DNA of 64,000 nt from an uncultured Devosia sp. (GCF_946479885.1 NZ_CAMLHM010000001.1:186001-250000); one strand, 5' to 3'; counted from the first letter of the stretch, positions 7,056 to 17,986 are shown. The notes: generated by a model from the sequence alone, not told the origin. Translations and numbers: made by a program.

Positions 7056-9755
7056 ATGGATGCTGACTGGACCACATCGCCGAGCGCCCGCCGCGTGCAG
7101 CAGCATGAGGGGGATTCGCGACCGGCATGGCTGTGGTCGCAGGACGGCCAGTCGCTGCTGTGGCAGAACGCGGCCGCGCCGCTGTTTCTGGCCAAGCTCA
7201 AGAAGCACGGACTGAAGCTCGCTCCGCCGGCAATGCCGATCAAGGGACAGATTGCGCGCAACATCCGGCTCGGTTCGGTCGGCCGTACGAGCCTGGCCCG
7301 TATCCAGTTCATCGCCGGGGACAAGCCGGCATCCAGCACCTGCGCGACCACGCCACTGATCTGGGAGGATGGACAGACTGTGCTGCTGGTGGTGGGTGTC
7401 GACCCCATCGCCGCCGACATCGTGGCCGCGGCGACCGCGGAAGGCGAGATCGGGACGTCGGACGCCATCGAGGCGCCGGCCACAGCCGAGCCCGACCGCC
7501 ATGAGCCCCCTGCCCCGGACGACGACCTGGCTGCCGCGCACGGCGCACTGGCCGAGCCGGAGATGGAGCTGCCCGAGGTGGCCAATGGCACCGCGAGCGC
7601 GTCGATCGAGACCGACGAGAACGCCTATGCCCTTGAACTGGCGAATTGGCGCGATGCGGAGCCCGATGGCAGCGCTGCGCTCGCCACCGTCGAACAGGCC
7701 ACGCCCGTTACAGATGAGGCGCCGCCTGCCGACGCCGCCGAGAGCGGCACGCTCCCGGCTGACGACGTGCCGTCGGGGGAGGAGACTCACCCCGAAGCGC
7801 CGCTGCCAGTCCAAGATGTAGCGCCCGTTGACGACAGCACGGACCCCGAAGCGCCGCCGGTCAGCCGGCTGAGCCGGCTGGTTGATCGCCTCGCATCGGA
7901 CGAGGCCCTGTTCACACCGCTGACCGAAGCGGACGACAATCCACCTCCCGGCGCGACCGCCGAGGTTGCTGCCGTGGCCGAGCCGGCCCCGGGCACGCTG
8001 TTCAGGGTCACCGGCCGGCGCTTTGTGCCGCAGCATCCGGGGCTGGAGCAGGACGATGCCGAGGCCGACCTGGCCGATCTGGCGGCGCTTGAGCCGGAGC
8101 CAGCAGCGGAACAGGTGTCCGATCAGCCGACCCCTGCCCAAAGCGCCGAAGATGATGCCGTGCAGCGCCTGGCCAGGGAAATGGCAGAGCTTGCGCCGGC
8201 CCCGGTCTCCGATGTCGAAACCGTGGAGCGGGTATCGCGCTACAATTTCGATGAGCTGTCGCGCATTCTCAACGACCGCATCGGGGATGCGGCACAGCCG
8301 GCAAAGCCCCCTGCGGAGACGCCGCGCGGCGGTGCGCTGATCAACCTGGGCGGCGAGACGCTGGTTCTGAACCGCCTGCCGCTGGGCATCCTGGTGTTCC
8401 GCGACCAGCAGGTGCTGTTCGCCAATCGCGCCATTACCGAAATGGTGGGCTACGATTCGGTGGAAAGCCTGCGCGCAGCGGGGCTGGCGGCAGTATTCCC
8501 GGCCGCCGGACCGGATGGCCAGGATGCCGGGCCGGTCAATCACCTAGTGCAGCGCGACGGAACGCTGGTGCCGGTGACCGCGCGGCTGCAGTCGATTTCC
8601 TGGCAGGGGCGCCCTGCCCTGATGCTGTCGGCGAGCACGACCGAAGTTCGTACCGGCCATGAGGCCGCGGTCAGCGCCTTTGCCCAGAGCTTTGCCGACA
8701 TGCGCGGCGACGGCTTCCTGGAGGCTACGCGGGCCGGCGTCGTCAGCGCCATAACTCCACGCAGCGCCAGCCTGCTGCGCGTTGAAGGGCCCCTGGAGGG
8801 CAAGGCGCTGTCGGGCCTCGTGGCCGGCGCTGACCTGCAGCAATTGCGGGAATTCCTCGAGCGGCCAGCACGGTTTGCCGAAACGGCCCGCCCCTGCCTG
8901 ACACTCCGCTCGGCGTCGGGCTCGGCGGAAATCACCCTCTTCGCGCAGGGTCAGGCGGGCGTGGTCACGGGCTATTTCGGCTTTGTGCGGGGGCGCGAGC
9001 CGGCGCCACTGCGGCTCACCGGCCCGACCGATGCCGACCCGACGCTGTTGGCCCGTGTCAGCCGCGGCGTGCGCCGGCCGCTCAATACCATTATCGGCTT
9101 TTCCGACCTCATCCGCTCGGAAGCCTTTGGCGCATTGCAGAACGAGCGCTACGAAGCCTATGCGCAGGATATCGCCAATGCGGGCCAGGAAATCGCGGCG
9201 CTGGTGGACGAGCTGGATGACTATGCCCGGCTGCGCGACGGCCGCTATATGCCGCAGCGTGCGAGCATCGAGCTCACCAGCCTGCTCGAAAGCTGCGTGA
9301 TCCGCATTCGCCAGCAGGCCAGCGGTGCTCGGGTCATCGTCCGCAACGCGATTTCGGAAAGCCTGCCGCGCATTACCGCCGACCAGGCGTCGCTCACCCA
9401 GGCGGTGCTGAACCTGCTGGCCAGCGCCATCGACCAGACACCATCAGGTGGCGCTGTGGTGATTTCGGCGCAGCGGGAGGATGATGGGGGCATCGCCGTC
9501 CACGTGCGCGACAGCTCGACCAATGCCGTCGACATGGCCGAACGCTTCGTCGTGTTCCGCGACGGGGTGGGCAAGGACGGGCAGATGATGGCCCCCGTGC
9601 GCTCAAGCGTCGGGCTGGCGCTGACGCGGTCGCTGCTGGCGGTCAATGCATTCTCGCTGTCGGTCGACCCGGCTGGGGAACAGGGCATGCTGTTCACCCT
9701 GATCATCCCCGCCGACCTGGTCGATCAAGCCGCGGCGCCGGTTCAGTCAGAATAG
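7056..9755 (+). CDS. PAS/histidine-kinase-like protein with degenerate catalytic motifs
   Basis: An 899-residue cytoplasmic protein without membrane segments. The N-terminal part (to about 110) is a conserved domain I do not recognise. Residues about 130-400 are an acidic Ala/Pro/Glu-rich linker. A PAS domain follows (LNRLPLGILVFRDQQVLFANRAITEMVGY), then a PAS-like segment, a dimerisation helix and a HATPase_c-like end. The dimerisation motif reads S669-R-G-V-R-R-P-L-N: the phospho-accepting His is Arg670. The N-box is LTQAVLNLLASAI, the DxGxG motif is D819-S-S-T-N, and the G2 loop is RSSVGLAL. Autophosphorylation is therefore unlikely. It may act as a scaffold, as DivL does in Caulobacter. 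GGAGAGA lies ahead of the start. Confidence 0.8.
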   Translation: MDADWTTSPSARRVQQHEGDSRPAWLWSQDGQSLLWQNAAAPLFLAKLKKHGLKLAPPAMPIKGQIARNIRLGSVGRTSLARIQFIAGDKPASSTCATTPLIWEDGQTVLLVVGVDPIAADIVAAATAEGEIGTSDAIEAPATAEPDRHEPPAPDDDLAAAHGALAEPEMELPEVANGTASASIETDENAYALELANWRDAEPDGSAALATVEQATPVTDEAPPADAAESGTLPADDVPSGEETHPEAPLPVQDVAPVDDSTDPEAPPVSRLSRLVDRLASDEALFTPLTEADDNPPPGATAEVAAVAEPAPGTLFRVTGRRFVPQHPGLEQDDAEADLADLAALEPEPAAEQVSDQPTPAQSAEDDAVQRLAREMAELAPAPVSDVETVERVSRYNFDELSRILNDRIGDAAQPAKPPAETPRGGALINLGGETLVLNRLPLGILVFRDQQVLFANRAITEMVGYDSVESLRAAGLAAVFPAAGPDGQDAGPVNHLVQRDGTLVPVTARLQSISWQGRPALMLSASTTEVRTGHEAAVSAFAQSFADMRGDGFLEATRAGVVSAITPRSASLLRVEGPLEGKALSGLVAGADLQQLREFLERPARFAETARPCLTLRSASGSAEITLFAQGQAGVVTGYFGFVRGREPAPLRLTGPTDADPTLLARVSRGVRRPLNTIIGFSDLIRSEAFGALQNERYEAYAQDIANAGQEIAALVDELDDYARLRDGRYMPQRASIELTSLLESCVIRIRQQASGARVIVRNAISESLPRITADQASLTQAVLNLLASAIDQTPSGGAVVISAQREDDGGIAVHVRDSSTNAVDMAERFVVFRDGVGKDGQMMAPVRSSVGLALTRSLLAVNAFSLSVDPAGEQGMLFTLIIPADLVDQAAAPVQSE

Positions 9756-9968
9756 CCCGGGCGCCGCGCTGCCTTTTTGCCGCAGGGGAAATAACTGGAA
9801 CTCCAAAGTCAGCTAATTGCCTGATTTCGCTGGATAACGCGCGTCAACATTTGAACCATTCCAGACTGTAAGTCTTTGAATTCTCTTCGCAATATTGACT
9901 TGCATCGTCATATTTCGCAGAACGCGCCGCACTAGCGGGGCATAGACCTCCGCATAAGGAGAACGAAC

Positions 9969-11015
9969 ATGACCAAGACCTCGCGCCTTGCCATTGCCCT
10001 GCTCGGCTCGGTCGTCCTGACCGGATCGGCTGTCCCCGCTTTCGCCCAGAGTGGCGAAGTCAATATCTACAGCTATCGCGAGCAGAGCCTGCTGCAGCCG
10101 CTGCTCGACCGCTTCAGCGCCGAAACCGGCATCAAGGCCAATGTGCTCTATGCGGGCGACGGCCTGCTCGAACGCGTCGCCGCCGAGGGCGAGCTGTCGC
10201 CGGCCGACGTCGTGCTGACAGTCGATATCGGCAACCTGGTTGGCGCCGAGGAGCAGGGGCTGACCCAGCCGATCACCACGCCGGTACTGGACGAGCGCGT
10301 GCCCGAAGCGTTCCGCGATGACGACGACAACTGGACCGCTTTGTCGCTGCGCGCCCGCGTGTTCTATGTCTCCAAGGACCGGGTCGATGCGACGGCGCTG
10401 ACCTATGAAGACATCACCAAGCCGGAGTGGAAGGGCCGCCTCTGCACCCGTCCGGGCGACCACGCCTACAATATCGGGCTGATCGCCCAGCGCATTGCCG
10501 AACATGGGCTCGATGAGACCCGCACCTGGCTCACCGCCGTGCGCGACAACCTGGCCTATCCCCCCACTGGCGGCGACCGCGAGGGCGTCAAGAACATCCT
10601 GGCCGGCACCTGCGACCTTTCCATCACCAACACCTATTACATGGGCGTGATGCTCAACAACGATGCCGAGCCCGAGCAGAAGGAATGGGCCGCCTCGGCG
10701 CGCATCATCTATCCGGATGCCGAAGGCGATGGCACGCAGGTGAACGTGGCCGGCGGCTTCATCGCCAAGTATGCGCCCAATGCCGAGAACGCCAACAAGC
10801 TGATCGCCTTCCTGCTCTCGGACGAGGCGCAGACCATCTATGCCGACACCAACTATGAATTCCCGGTGGTGCCCTCGGTATCGCCGTCCGAGCTGACCCT
10901 GAGCTGGGGTACGCTCAAGCCGGTGAGCACGCCGCTGGTTGACGTTGCCGCTCACCGTGCGGAAGCCGCAGCCCTTGTGGACGAACTCAAGTTCAACGAA
11001 GGTGCGCAGAACTAA
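9969..11015 (+). CDS. Fe(3+)-type ABC transporter substrate-binding protein (FutA/FbpA family)
   Basis: Periplasmic binding protein, 348 residues, delivering ferric iron or a similar cation to an inner-membrane permease. The signal peptide is clear (MTKTSRLAIALLGSVVLTGSAVPAFAQ), followed by VNIYSYREQSLLQPLLDRFSAETGI. This is the usual N-terminal strand and helix of the family, including the YSYR segment. NTYYMGVM near residue 219 resembles the paired-tyrosine iron site of FutA/FbpA. AAGGAGAA just precedes ATG 9969. The upstream gap of about 200 bases is AT-rich and contains TTGACT at 9895-9900, a possible -35 element, but no Fur-, Irr- or RirA-type box was firm enough to call. The permease gene follows. 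Confidence 0.92.
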   Translation: MTKTSRLAIALLGSVVLTGSAVPAFAQSGEVNIYSYREQSLLQPLLDRFSAETGIKANVLYAGDGLLERVAAEGELSPADVVLTVDIGNLVGAEEQGLTQPITTPVLDERVPEAFRDDDDNWTALSLRARVFYVSKDRVDATALTYEDITKPEWKGRLCTRPGDHAYNIGLIAQRIAEHGLDETRTWLTAVRDNLAYPPTGGDREGVKNILAGTCDLSITNTYYMGVMLNNDAEPEQKEWAASARIIYPDAEGDGTQVNVAGGFIAKYAPNAENANKLIAFLLSDEAQTIYADTNYEFPVVPSVSPSELTLSWGTLKPVSTPLVDVAAHRAEAAALVDELKFNEGAQN

Positions 11016-11050
11016 GGCTGATGGGGCCGTCGCGCCCCACAGGCTGGATC

Positions 11051-11134
11051 GTCACCCTCGGGCTTGACCCGAGGGCCCCCCACTGAACGCTTGCACCGCA
11101 AGTGCACCCCCCTCGGGTCACGCCCGAGGGTGAC
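11051..11134. repeat. family C inverted repeat, copy C1
   Basis: Two palindromic units of the form CCCTCGGG-n3/5-CCCGAGGG, the outer sides ending in GTCAC and GTGAC, so the whole is an inverted repeat with a short loop. It separates the iron-binding protein gene from its permease and could weaken read-through, giving more binding protein than permease. The second copy is at 17908-17986. Confidence 0.8.
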
Positions 11135-11163
11135 GCGTGGTGGGGGAGGAAGGACACTGCACG

Positions 11164-12819
11164 TTGACGCCGCTGGCGACCGCAAAGACTGACAGGACCG
11201 GCTGGGGTAATCCCCTGCCGGTCGTTGCGTTTGTGCTGGCCGGACTGATGGGACTGCCCATTCTGTGGTTGGGTTGGTCGGCCCTGGCGGCAGCAGGCGG
11301 CAGCAACGGGCTGGCGGCGACCATGCTGCCCACGGCGCTGCGCGAGACGGGGTTGCTGATGGTCTCGGTCGGGCTGGCCAGCGGCTGCGTGGGCCTCGTG
11401 GCTGCATGGCTGGTCGCCCATTACGAATTTCCGTTGCGACGGCTGTTCGACTGGGCCCTCGTGCTGCCGCTGGCGGTGCCGACCTATCTGGCCGCCTATA
11501 GCTATGTGGAATTTCTCGGCTTTCCGGGGCCGGTGCAGACATTGTTGCGGTCGATCAATGGTGCGCAGACGCTGCAGGACTACTGGTTTCCCGACATCCG
11601 CAGCGACTGGGGCGCCGTCATCGTGTTGTCCAGCGTGCTCTACCCCTATGTCTATGTGGCTTGCCGCGCGTTTTTCCTGATGCAGTCGGCCAGCCTCAAC
11701 ATCGCGGCGCGCACTTTGGGCGCAGGCGGCATACGGACCTTCTTCAGCGTGACGCTGCCCCTGTCGCGGCCGGCCCTGGTGGTGGGGGTGACGCTGGCGA
11801 TGATGGAAGTGGTCAACGACCTGGGTGCCGTGCAGTATTTCGGCATCAACGCCATCACCGCGATCATCTATTCGACCTGGATCAATCGCTCCGATTTCGG
11901 TGGCGCCGCGCAACTGGCGGTGACCGTGGTGCTGGTCATCGGTCTGCTGATTGCCGCCGAGCAGCGGGCGCGGCGCGACCGGGTGTACCTGGCGCATCGC
12001 GACAGCCGCGTACCGCCGGCGCGCGAGCAGTTGACGCGCGGCCGGCGCTGGGCGGCATTCGGCTTCTGTCTGCTGCTGCTGGGGCTGGGCTTCGGCATTC
12101 CGGTCGGACAATTGAGCTACCTGGCGTTTCGCGTCGTGCTGCCGGAAACGGTGGGCATGACCCTGGCGGCGCTGCTGCCGACGGTGACACTGGCCCTGGC
12201 CGGGGCGTTGATCACGGTCGTGGTCGGGTTGGGCGCGGCCAAGCTGGCCCATGGCGCGGCACCAGCCACCAAGGGCGCGATCCGGCTGGCCACGCTGGGC
12301 TACGCCATTCCGGGGACCGTGCTGGCGCTTGGCCTGCTGCAGCCGCTGGGACAGGCCGACCTGTGGTTCAATCGCCTGACCATGACGCTGATGGACTGGC
12401 GGCCGGGGCTGATCCTCAGCGGATCGATGGCGGCCCTGCTCTATGTCTATGCGATCCGCTTCCTGGCGGTCAGCCAGTCCACCATCGACGCAGCCATGAA
12501 GAGGCGGGGCGATTCCATGCTGCATGCCGGGCGCGTGCTGGGCGCGCGCGGCTGGGTGCTGCTGCTCAAGATCGACCTGCCGACGCTGATGCCGGCATTG
12601 TTGAGTGCGGCAACGCTGGTGTTCGTCGAGATCGTCAAGGAACTGCCGGCGACCTTGCTGCTGCGGCCGCTGGGGATCGAGACCCTGGCAACGCTGGTCT
12701 ATTCGCGCGCCAATGTCGGACTTTTCGCCCAGGCGGCACTGCCGGCATTGGTCATCGTGCTGGCGGGCCTGGTACCGGTCGTTCTTGCTACGCGGCTTGG
12801 GGATCGTAGGAAAGTTTAA
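11164..12819 (+). CDS. iron-type ABC transporter permease (FbpB/FutB family)
   Basis: Inner-membrane permease of 551 residues made of two fused permease domains, each with about six membrane helices. The EAA-like loops are visible at AARTLGAGGIRTFFSVTLPLSRPAL in the first half and AGRVLGARGWVLLLKIDLPTLMPAL in the second. The frame is open from GTG 11137, but that codon lies beside repeat C1 and ahead of a strong GGAGGAAGGA at 11145-11154, so TTG 11164, 10 bases after it, is the better start. It partners with the binding protein at 9969. The expected ATPase (fbpC/futC) does not follow; the next gene is a dipeptide-type binding protein. Confidence 0.9.
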   Translation: MTPLATAKTDRTGWGNPLPVVAFVLAGLMGLPILWLGWSALAAAGGSNGLAATMLPTALRETGLLMVSVGLASGCVGLVAAWLVAHYEFPLRRLFDWALVLPLAVPTYLAAYSYVEFLGFPGPVQTLLRSINGAQTLQDYWFPDIRSDWGAVIVLSSVLYPYVYVACRAFFLMQSASLNIAARTLGAGGIRTFFSVTLPLSRPALVVGVTLAMMEVVNDLGAVQYFGINAITAIIYSTWINRSDFGGAAQLAVTVVLVIGLLIAAEQRARRDRVYLAHRDSRVPPAREQLTRGRRWAAFGFCLLLLGLGFGIPVGQLSYLAFRVVLPETVGMTLAALLPTVTLALAGALITVVVGLGAAKLAHGAAPATKGAIRLATLGYAIPGTVLALGLLQPLGQADLWFNRLTMTLMDWRPGLILSGSMAALLYVYAIRFLAVSQSTIDAAMKRRGDSMLHAGRVLGARGWVLLLKIDLPTLMPALLSAATLVFVEIVKELPATLLLRPLGIETLATLVYSRANVGLFAQAALPALVIVLAGLVPVVLATRLGDRRKV

Positions 12820-12904
12820 CAGGGCAAGCCGCTGCCATGTTAGTCAGGCTCCCCTATATGATGCGGCCAAAGGCGCGGAAACGCGCATAGCGCGGGGACT
12901 GACG

Positions 12905-14386
12905 ATGAACAAGACAAGCAAGGCGTTCGGGCTGGCATTGGCGCTCTCCACGGCCCTGGCCGGCATGGCCATGGCGCAGCCGACCGAGATACGCATCGGC
13001 GTGGCGCTGGAGCCGCCGGCACTCGACCCGACCGCGGGTGCGGCCGAGGCCATCGACATCGTGGTCTATCAGAACGTCTTCGAGGGGCTTGTTCGCATCG
13101 ACGAGACCGGCACCGTCCAGCCGGGTCTGGCCGAAAGCTGGACCATTTCCGAGGACGGGCTGACGTACACGTTCAAGCTGCATGATGGCGTGACCTTCCA
13201 CGACGGCAGCGCCTTCGATGCCGAAGACGTCAAGTTCAGCTTCGACCGGATCCTGGCCGCCGACAGCACCAATGCCCATCCCGAATTCTACAAGCCCATC
13301 ACCGCCATCACCGTGATCGATCCGCTGACCGTCGCGTTCAAGCTCGACCACCAGATCGGCCGCTTCCTGTTCGACCTGGGCCGCGGCGATGCGGTCATCG
13401 TGGCGCCTGAAAGCGCCGCCAACAACGCCACCCAGCCGATCGGCACCGGCCCCTTCGCCTTCGCGCAGTGGGACAAGGGCAGCCGGGTGATCCTGGAGGC
13501 CTATGGCCCCTATTGGGGCGAGCCGGTGCACCTGACCAAGGCGAGCTATGTGTTCATCGGCGATACGGCGACGATGACCAATGCGCTGCTGGCCGGCGAT
13601 ATCGACGGCACCAACAATTTCGCCACCGACGCCCTGGCGGTGTTCGAGGGCAATCCGCAGTTCAAGATTCTGGTCGGCACCACCGAGGGCGAGACCATCC
13701 TCTCGACCAATAACAAGAAGCCGCCTTTCGACAACCTCAAGGTCCGCCAGGCGATGGCGCATGCGCTGGATCGCCAGGCGATCATCGATGGCACGACCAA
13801 TGGCTATGGCACGCCGATCGGCGCGCCCTTTGCCCCGCACAACCCCTACTATGTCGATCTGACAGCAACCTATCCGCACGATATCGCGGCGGCCAAGGCG
13901 CTGCTGGCCGAGGCCGGCCTGCCCGATGGCTTCAGCGCCACGCTGAAACTGCCCCCGGTCGCCTATGCCCGCACCTCGGGCCAGATCATTGCCAGCCAGT
14001 TCGCCGAAGTGGGCATCAAGCTGGAACTGATCAACGTCGAATGGGCGCAGTGGCTGGAAGACGTCTATACCAACAAGGACTTCGACCTCACCATCGTCAG
14101 CCATGTCGAGCCGTTCGACATTGGCAACTACGCCAACCCCGACTACTACTTTGGCTATGACAATCCCGAGTTCCAGGCGCTCATCGACAAGCTCAACGGC
14201 ACGACCGATGAAGCCGCGCGCAAGGAACTGGCCATCGAGGCGCAGACCATTCTCGCCAATGACGCGGTCAATGGCTACCTGTTCGAACTGGCCCAGACGG
14301 GCGTCTGGAACGCCAGGCTCGAGGGCATGTGGCAGAACTCGCCGATCGAAGGCCTGGTGCTGCGGGATATTCATTGGACTGAGTGA
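12905..14386 (+). CDS. dipeptide/nickel-type ABC transporter substrate-binding protein
   Basis: Periplasmic solute-binding protein of family 5 (DppA/OppA/NikA group), 493 residues. Signal peptide MNKTSKAFGLALALSTALAGMAMAQ is followed by the family signature around ALDPTAGAAEAIDIVVYQNVFEGLVR and LAESWTISEDGLTYTFKLHDGVTFHDGS. The open frame extends about 100 codons upstream into the permease gene, but the signal peptide and a short purine-rich sequence fix the start at 12905. It heads a five-part uptake system with two permeases and a double ATPase downstream (14558-17923). Ligand specificity cannot be told from sequence; peptides, nickel chelates and opines are all carried by this family. Confidence 0.92.
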   Translation: MNKTSKAFGLALALSTALAGMAMAQPTEIRIGVALEPPALDPTAGAAEAIDIVVYQNVFEGLVRIDETGTVQPGLAESWTISEDGLTYTFKLHDGVTFHDGSAFDAEDVKFSFDRILAADSTNAHPEFYKPITAITVIDPLTVAFKLDHQIGRFLFDLGRGDAVIVAPESAANNATQPIGTGPFAFAQWDKGSRVILEAYGPYWGEPVHLTKASYVFIGDTATMTNALLAGDIDGTNNFATDALAVFEGNPQFKILVGTTEGETILSTNNKKPPFDNLKVRQAMAHALDRQAIIDGTTNGYGTPIGAPFAPHNPYYVDLTATYPHDIAAAKALLAEAGLPDGFSATLKLPPVAYARTSGQIIASQFAEVGIKLELINVEWAQWLEDVYTNKDFDLTIVSHVEPFDIGNYANPDYYFGYDNPEFQALIDKLNGTTDEAARKELAIEAQTILANDAVNGYLFELAQTGVWNARLEGMWQNSPIEGLVLRDIHWTE

Positions 14387-14410
14387 GGTTCGGCGTTCCG
14401 AGCGTGTAGC

Positions 14411-14538
14411 TACCCCCACCCTCACTCCCTCCCCACAAGGGGGAGGGAAGCCTGCTCCTCGCACTGACGACATCGTGCCTCCCATGGTCGCCCCATCGCC
14501 TCCCTCCCCCTTGTGGGGAGGGACCGAGGGTGGGGGTA
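14411..14538. repeat. family A composite inverted repeat, copy A2
   Basis: Here the module order is reversed relative to A1. It begins TACCCCCACCCTC with CCCTCCCCACAAGGGGGAGG and ends CCCTCCCCCTTGTGGGGAGG followed by GAGGGTGGGGGTA. It lies in the operon between the binding protein and the first permease, 20 bases ahead of the permease start, where it may attenuate transcription or stabilise the upstream mRNA. Confidence 0.85.
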
Positions 14539-14557
14539 TGGGAGCCCGGATGCTGGC

Positions 14558-15511
14558 ATGATCCTCTTCGCCCTCCGCCGCTTCCTCGGCTTTGCCGTGA
14601 CGCTTCTCCTCGCGGCGATCGTTATCTTCTGGCTGCTCGACCTGCTGCCGGGCGACCCGGCGCAGTTCATCCTGGGCATCAATGCCACGCCGGAATCGGT
14701 GGCGCGGCTGCGGGCGCAGATGGGTCTCGATGCGCCCGCCTATCAGCGCTTCATCGACTGGGTCCTGGGCATGCTGCGCGGCGATTTCGGCACCAGCTAT
14801 ACCCAGCGTGCCCCGGTGGCGGAGCTGATCGGGGGCCGGCTGGGCGTCACGCTGCCGCTCTCGGTTTTTGCCATGGTGATCTCCATGGCCGTCGGCCTGC
14901 CGTTGGGCATCCTCGCCGCGCGACGGCGCGGCAAGGCGCTCGATACCATCATCATGGTCACCGCTCAGACCGGCGTGGCCATCCCCAATTTCTGGTTCGG
15001 CATGCTGCTGACGCTGCTGTTCGCGGTTACGCTACGCTGGCTGCCGCCGGGTGGCTTCACTCCGTGGGACGAGGATGGCGGCGCGGCCTTCCGTGGGCTG
15101 ATTTTGCCGAGCCTGGCGCTGGCGCTGCCGCAGGCGTCGATCCTGGCGCGGGTGATGCGCACCGCGCTGGTCGACGTGACGGGGCAGGATTATATCCGCA
15201 CCGCCCGCGCCAAGGGCCTCACCATGGGCGAAGCCGTGTGGCGGCATGGCGTGCGCAATGCGCTGCTGCCGGTGCTGACCATCCTCGGCCTGCAGTTTGC
15301 TTATCTGGTGGCCGGCACGATCATCGTCGAAAACGTGTTCTACCTGCCCGGCCTCGGCCGGTTGATCTTCACCGCCATTTCCGAACGCGACCTGGTGCTG
15401 GTGCGCGGCGCCACCATCATCCTCATCGTCACGGTGACCGCCACGATGCTGCTGACCGACATCGCCTATGCGCTGGTCGATCCGCGCCTGCGCGAAAGGA
15501 GCGCGCCATGA
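14558..15511 (+). CDS. dipeptide-type ABC transporter permease 1 (DppB-like)
   Basis: Inner-membrane permease, 317 residues, about six helices. It starts MILFALRRFLGFAVTLLLAAIVIFWLLDLLPGDP, the standard DppB/NikB opening in which LPGDP follows the first helix. The EAA-type cytoplasmic loop is RTARAKGLTMGEAVWRHGVRNALLPVLT. The frame extends upstream into repeat A2, so ATG 14558 is taken. Its stop overlaps the next start (ATGA at 15508-15511), showing translational coupling to the second permease. Confidence 0.93.
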   Translation: MILFALRRFLGFAVTLLLAAIVIFWLLDLLPGDPAQFILGINATPESVARLRAQMGLDAPAYQRFIDWVLGMLRGDFGTSYTQRAPVAELIGGRLGVTLPLSVFAMVISMAVGLPLGILAARRRGKALDTIIMVTAQTGVAIPNFWFGMLLTLLFAVTLRWLPPGGFTPWDEDGGAAFRGLILPSLALALPQASILARVMRTALVDVTGQDYIRTARAKGLTMGEAVWRHGVRNALLPVLTILGLQFAYLVAGTIIVENVFYLPGLGRLIFTAISERDLVLVRGATIILIVTVTATMLLTDIAYALVDPRLRERSAP

Positions 15512-16333
15512 GGCGCCTGCTGAGCCATCCGAGCCTGGTCATCGGGTTTGTTGCCACGGCGATCTTTCTCGTCATCGGATTGCTGTCGCTGGTGTGGACG
15601 CCCTACCCCATCGAGCAGATCGATATCGGCCGGCGGTTCCTGGGGCCGAGCGCGGCGCACTGGCTCGGGACCGACAATCTGGGCCGCGACATGCTGAGCC
15701 TCGTCATGGCCGGGACATGGACCAGCTTCCTCGTCGCCGCCGTGGCCGTCGCCATCGGCGTCGGTATTGGCGTGCCGCTGGGCCTGGCTGCCGCGGCCTG
15801 GGGCGGCGCGGTCGAATGGCTGGTGCTGCGGCTCACCGATTTCGTCTTTGCCTTCCCGGCGGTGATCGTCGCCATCCTCATCACCACGCTGATCGGCCCG
15901 GGCGCGGTCAACGCCATCATCGCTATCGGCATTTTCAACATTCCGGTGTTCGCGCGGGTGGCGCGCGGTGGGGCGCTCAGCATCGCCACGCTCGATTTCG
16001 TGGCCGCCGGCCGGCTGGCGGGGCTGGGCAATGCGATGATCGCCTGGCGGCACCTGTTGCCTAACATCATGAGTCTGATCATCGTGCAGGGCACGATCCA
16101 GATGTCGCTGGGCATCCTGGCCGAGGCGGGCCTGAGCTATATCGGACTGGGCACGCAGCCGCCGGCAACCAGCCTGGGGCTGATGCTGCGCGATGCGCAG
16201 GGCGTGTTCCTGATCCATCCCTGGCTGACGCTGCTGCCCGGGCTCTCCATCGTCCTGATCGTGATCGCCCTCAACATTGCGGGCGACGGTCTGCGCGATG
16301 CCATCGATCCGCGACTGCGGCGGGAAAATCCCA

Positions 16334-16347
<14 letters not shown>
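15508..16347 (+). CDS. dipeptide-type ABC transporter permease 2 (DppC-like)
   Basis: Inner-membrane permease, 279 residues. After the first helix comes the DppC hallmark HWLGTDNLGRDMLSLVMAGTWTS. The cytoplasmic loop is AAGRLAGLGNAMIAWRHLLPNIMS and the end is AGDGLRDAIDPRLR. It pairs with the product of 14558. The gene overlaps the upstream permease by 4 bases and the downstream ATPase by 14 bases, so the three are one transcription unit with coupled translation. Confidence 0.93.
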
Positions 16348-17907
<1,560 letters not shown>

Positions 17908-17923
<16 letters not shown>

Positions 17924-17986
17924 TCCGAGGGCCATTCTCGACACGGAACAAGCGGCGACGGGCCCTCGGGTCAAGCCCGAGGGAAC
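17908..17986. repeat. family C inverted repeat, copy C2
   Basis: Two palindromes (CCCTCGG-n7-CCGAGGG and CCCTCGGG-n5-CCCGAGGG) arranged as an inverted repeat with GTTCC and GGAAC outer ends. It sits between two convergent genes and supplies the stop codon of the ATPase gene. Its position fits a bidirectional transcription barrier. Confidence 0.8.

Noticed and set aside
6906..8543. 545-codon open frame on the minus strand opposite the kinase-like gene
   Set aside because: Arg/Gly/Gln-rich composition with no recognisable domain. It is the mirror of a GC-rich gene whose sense frame has clear PAS and kinase-like text.
9756..9968. Possible Irr, RirA or Fur box upstream of the iron-binding protein gene
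   Set aside because: AT-rich sequence such as TTTGAATTCTC is present, but no inverted repeat close enough to the known consensus could be defended.
12605..12904. N-terminal extension of the dipeptide-type binding protein
   Set aside because: It would overlap the iron permease in another frame and bury the signal peptide; the true start is at 12905.
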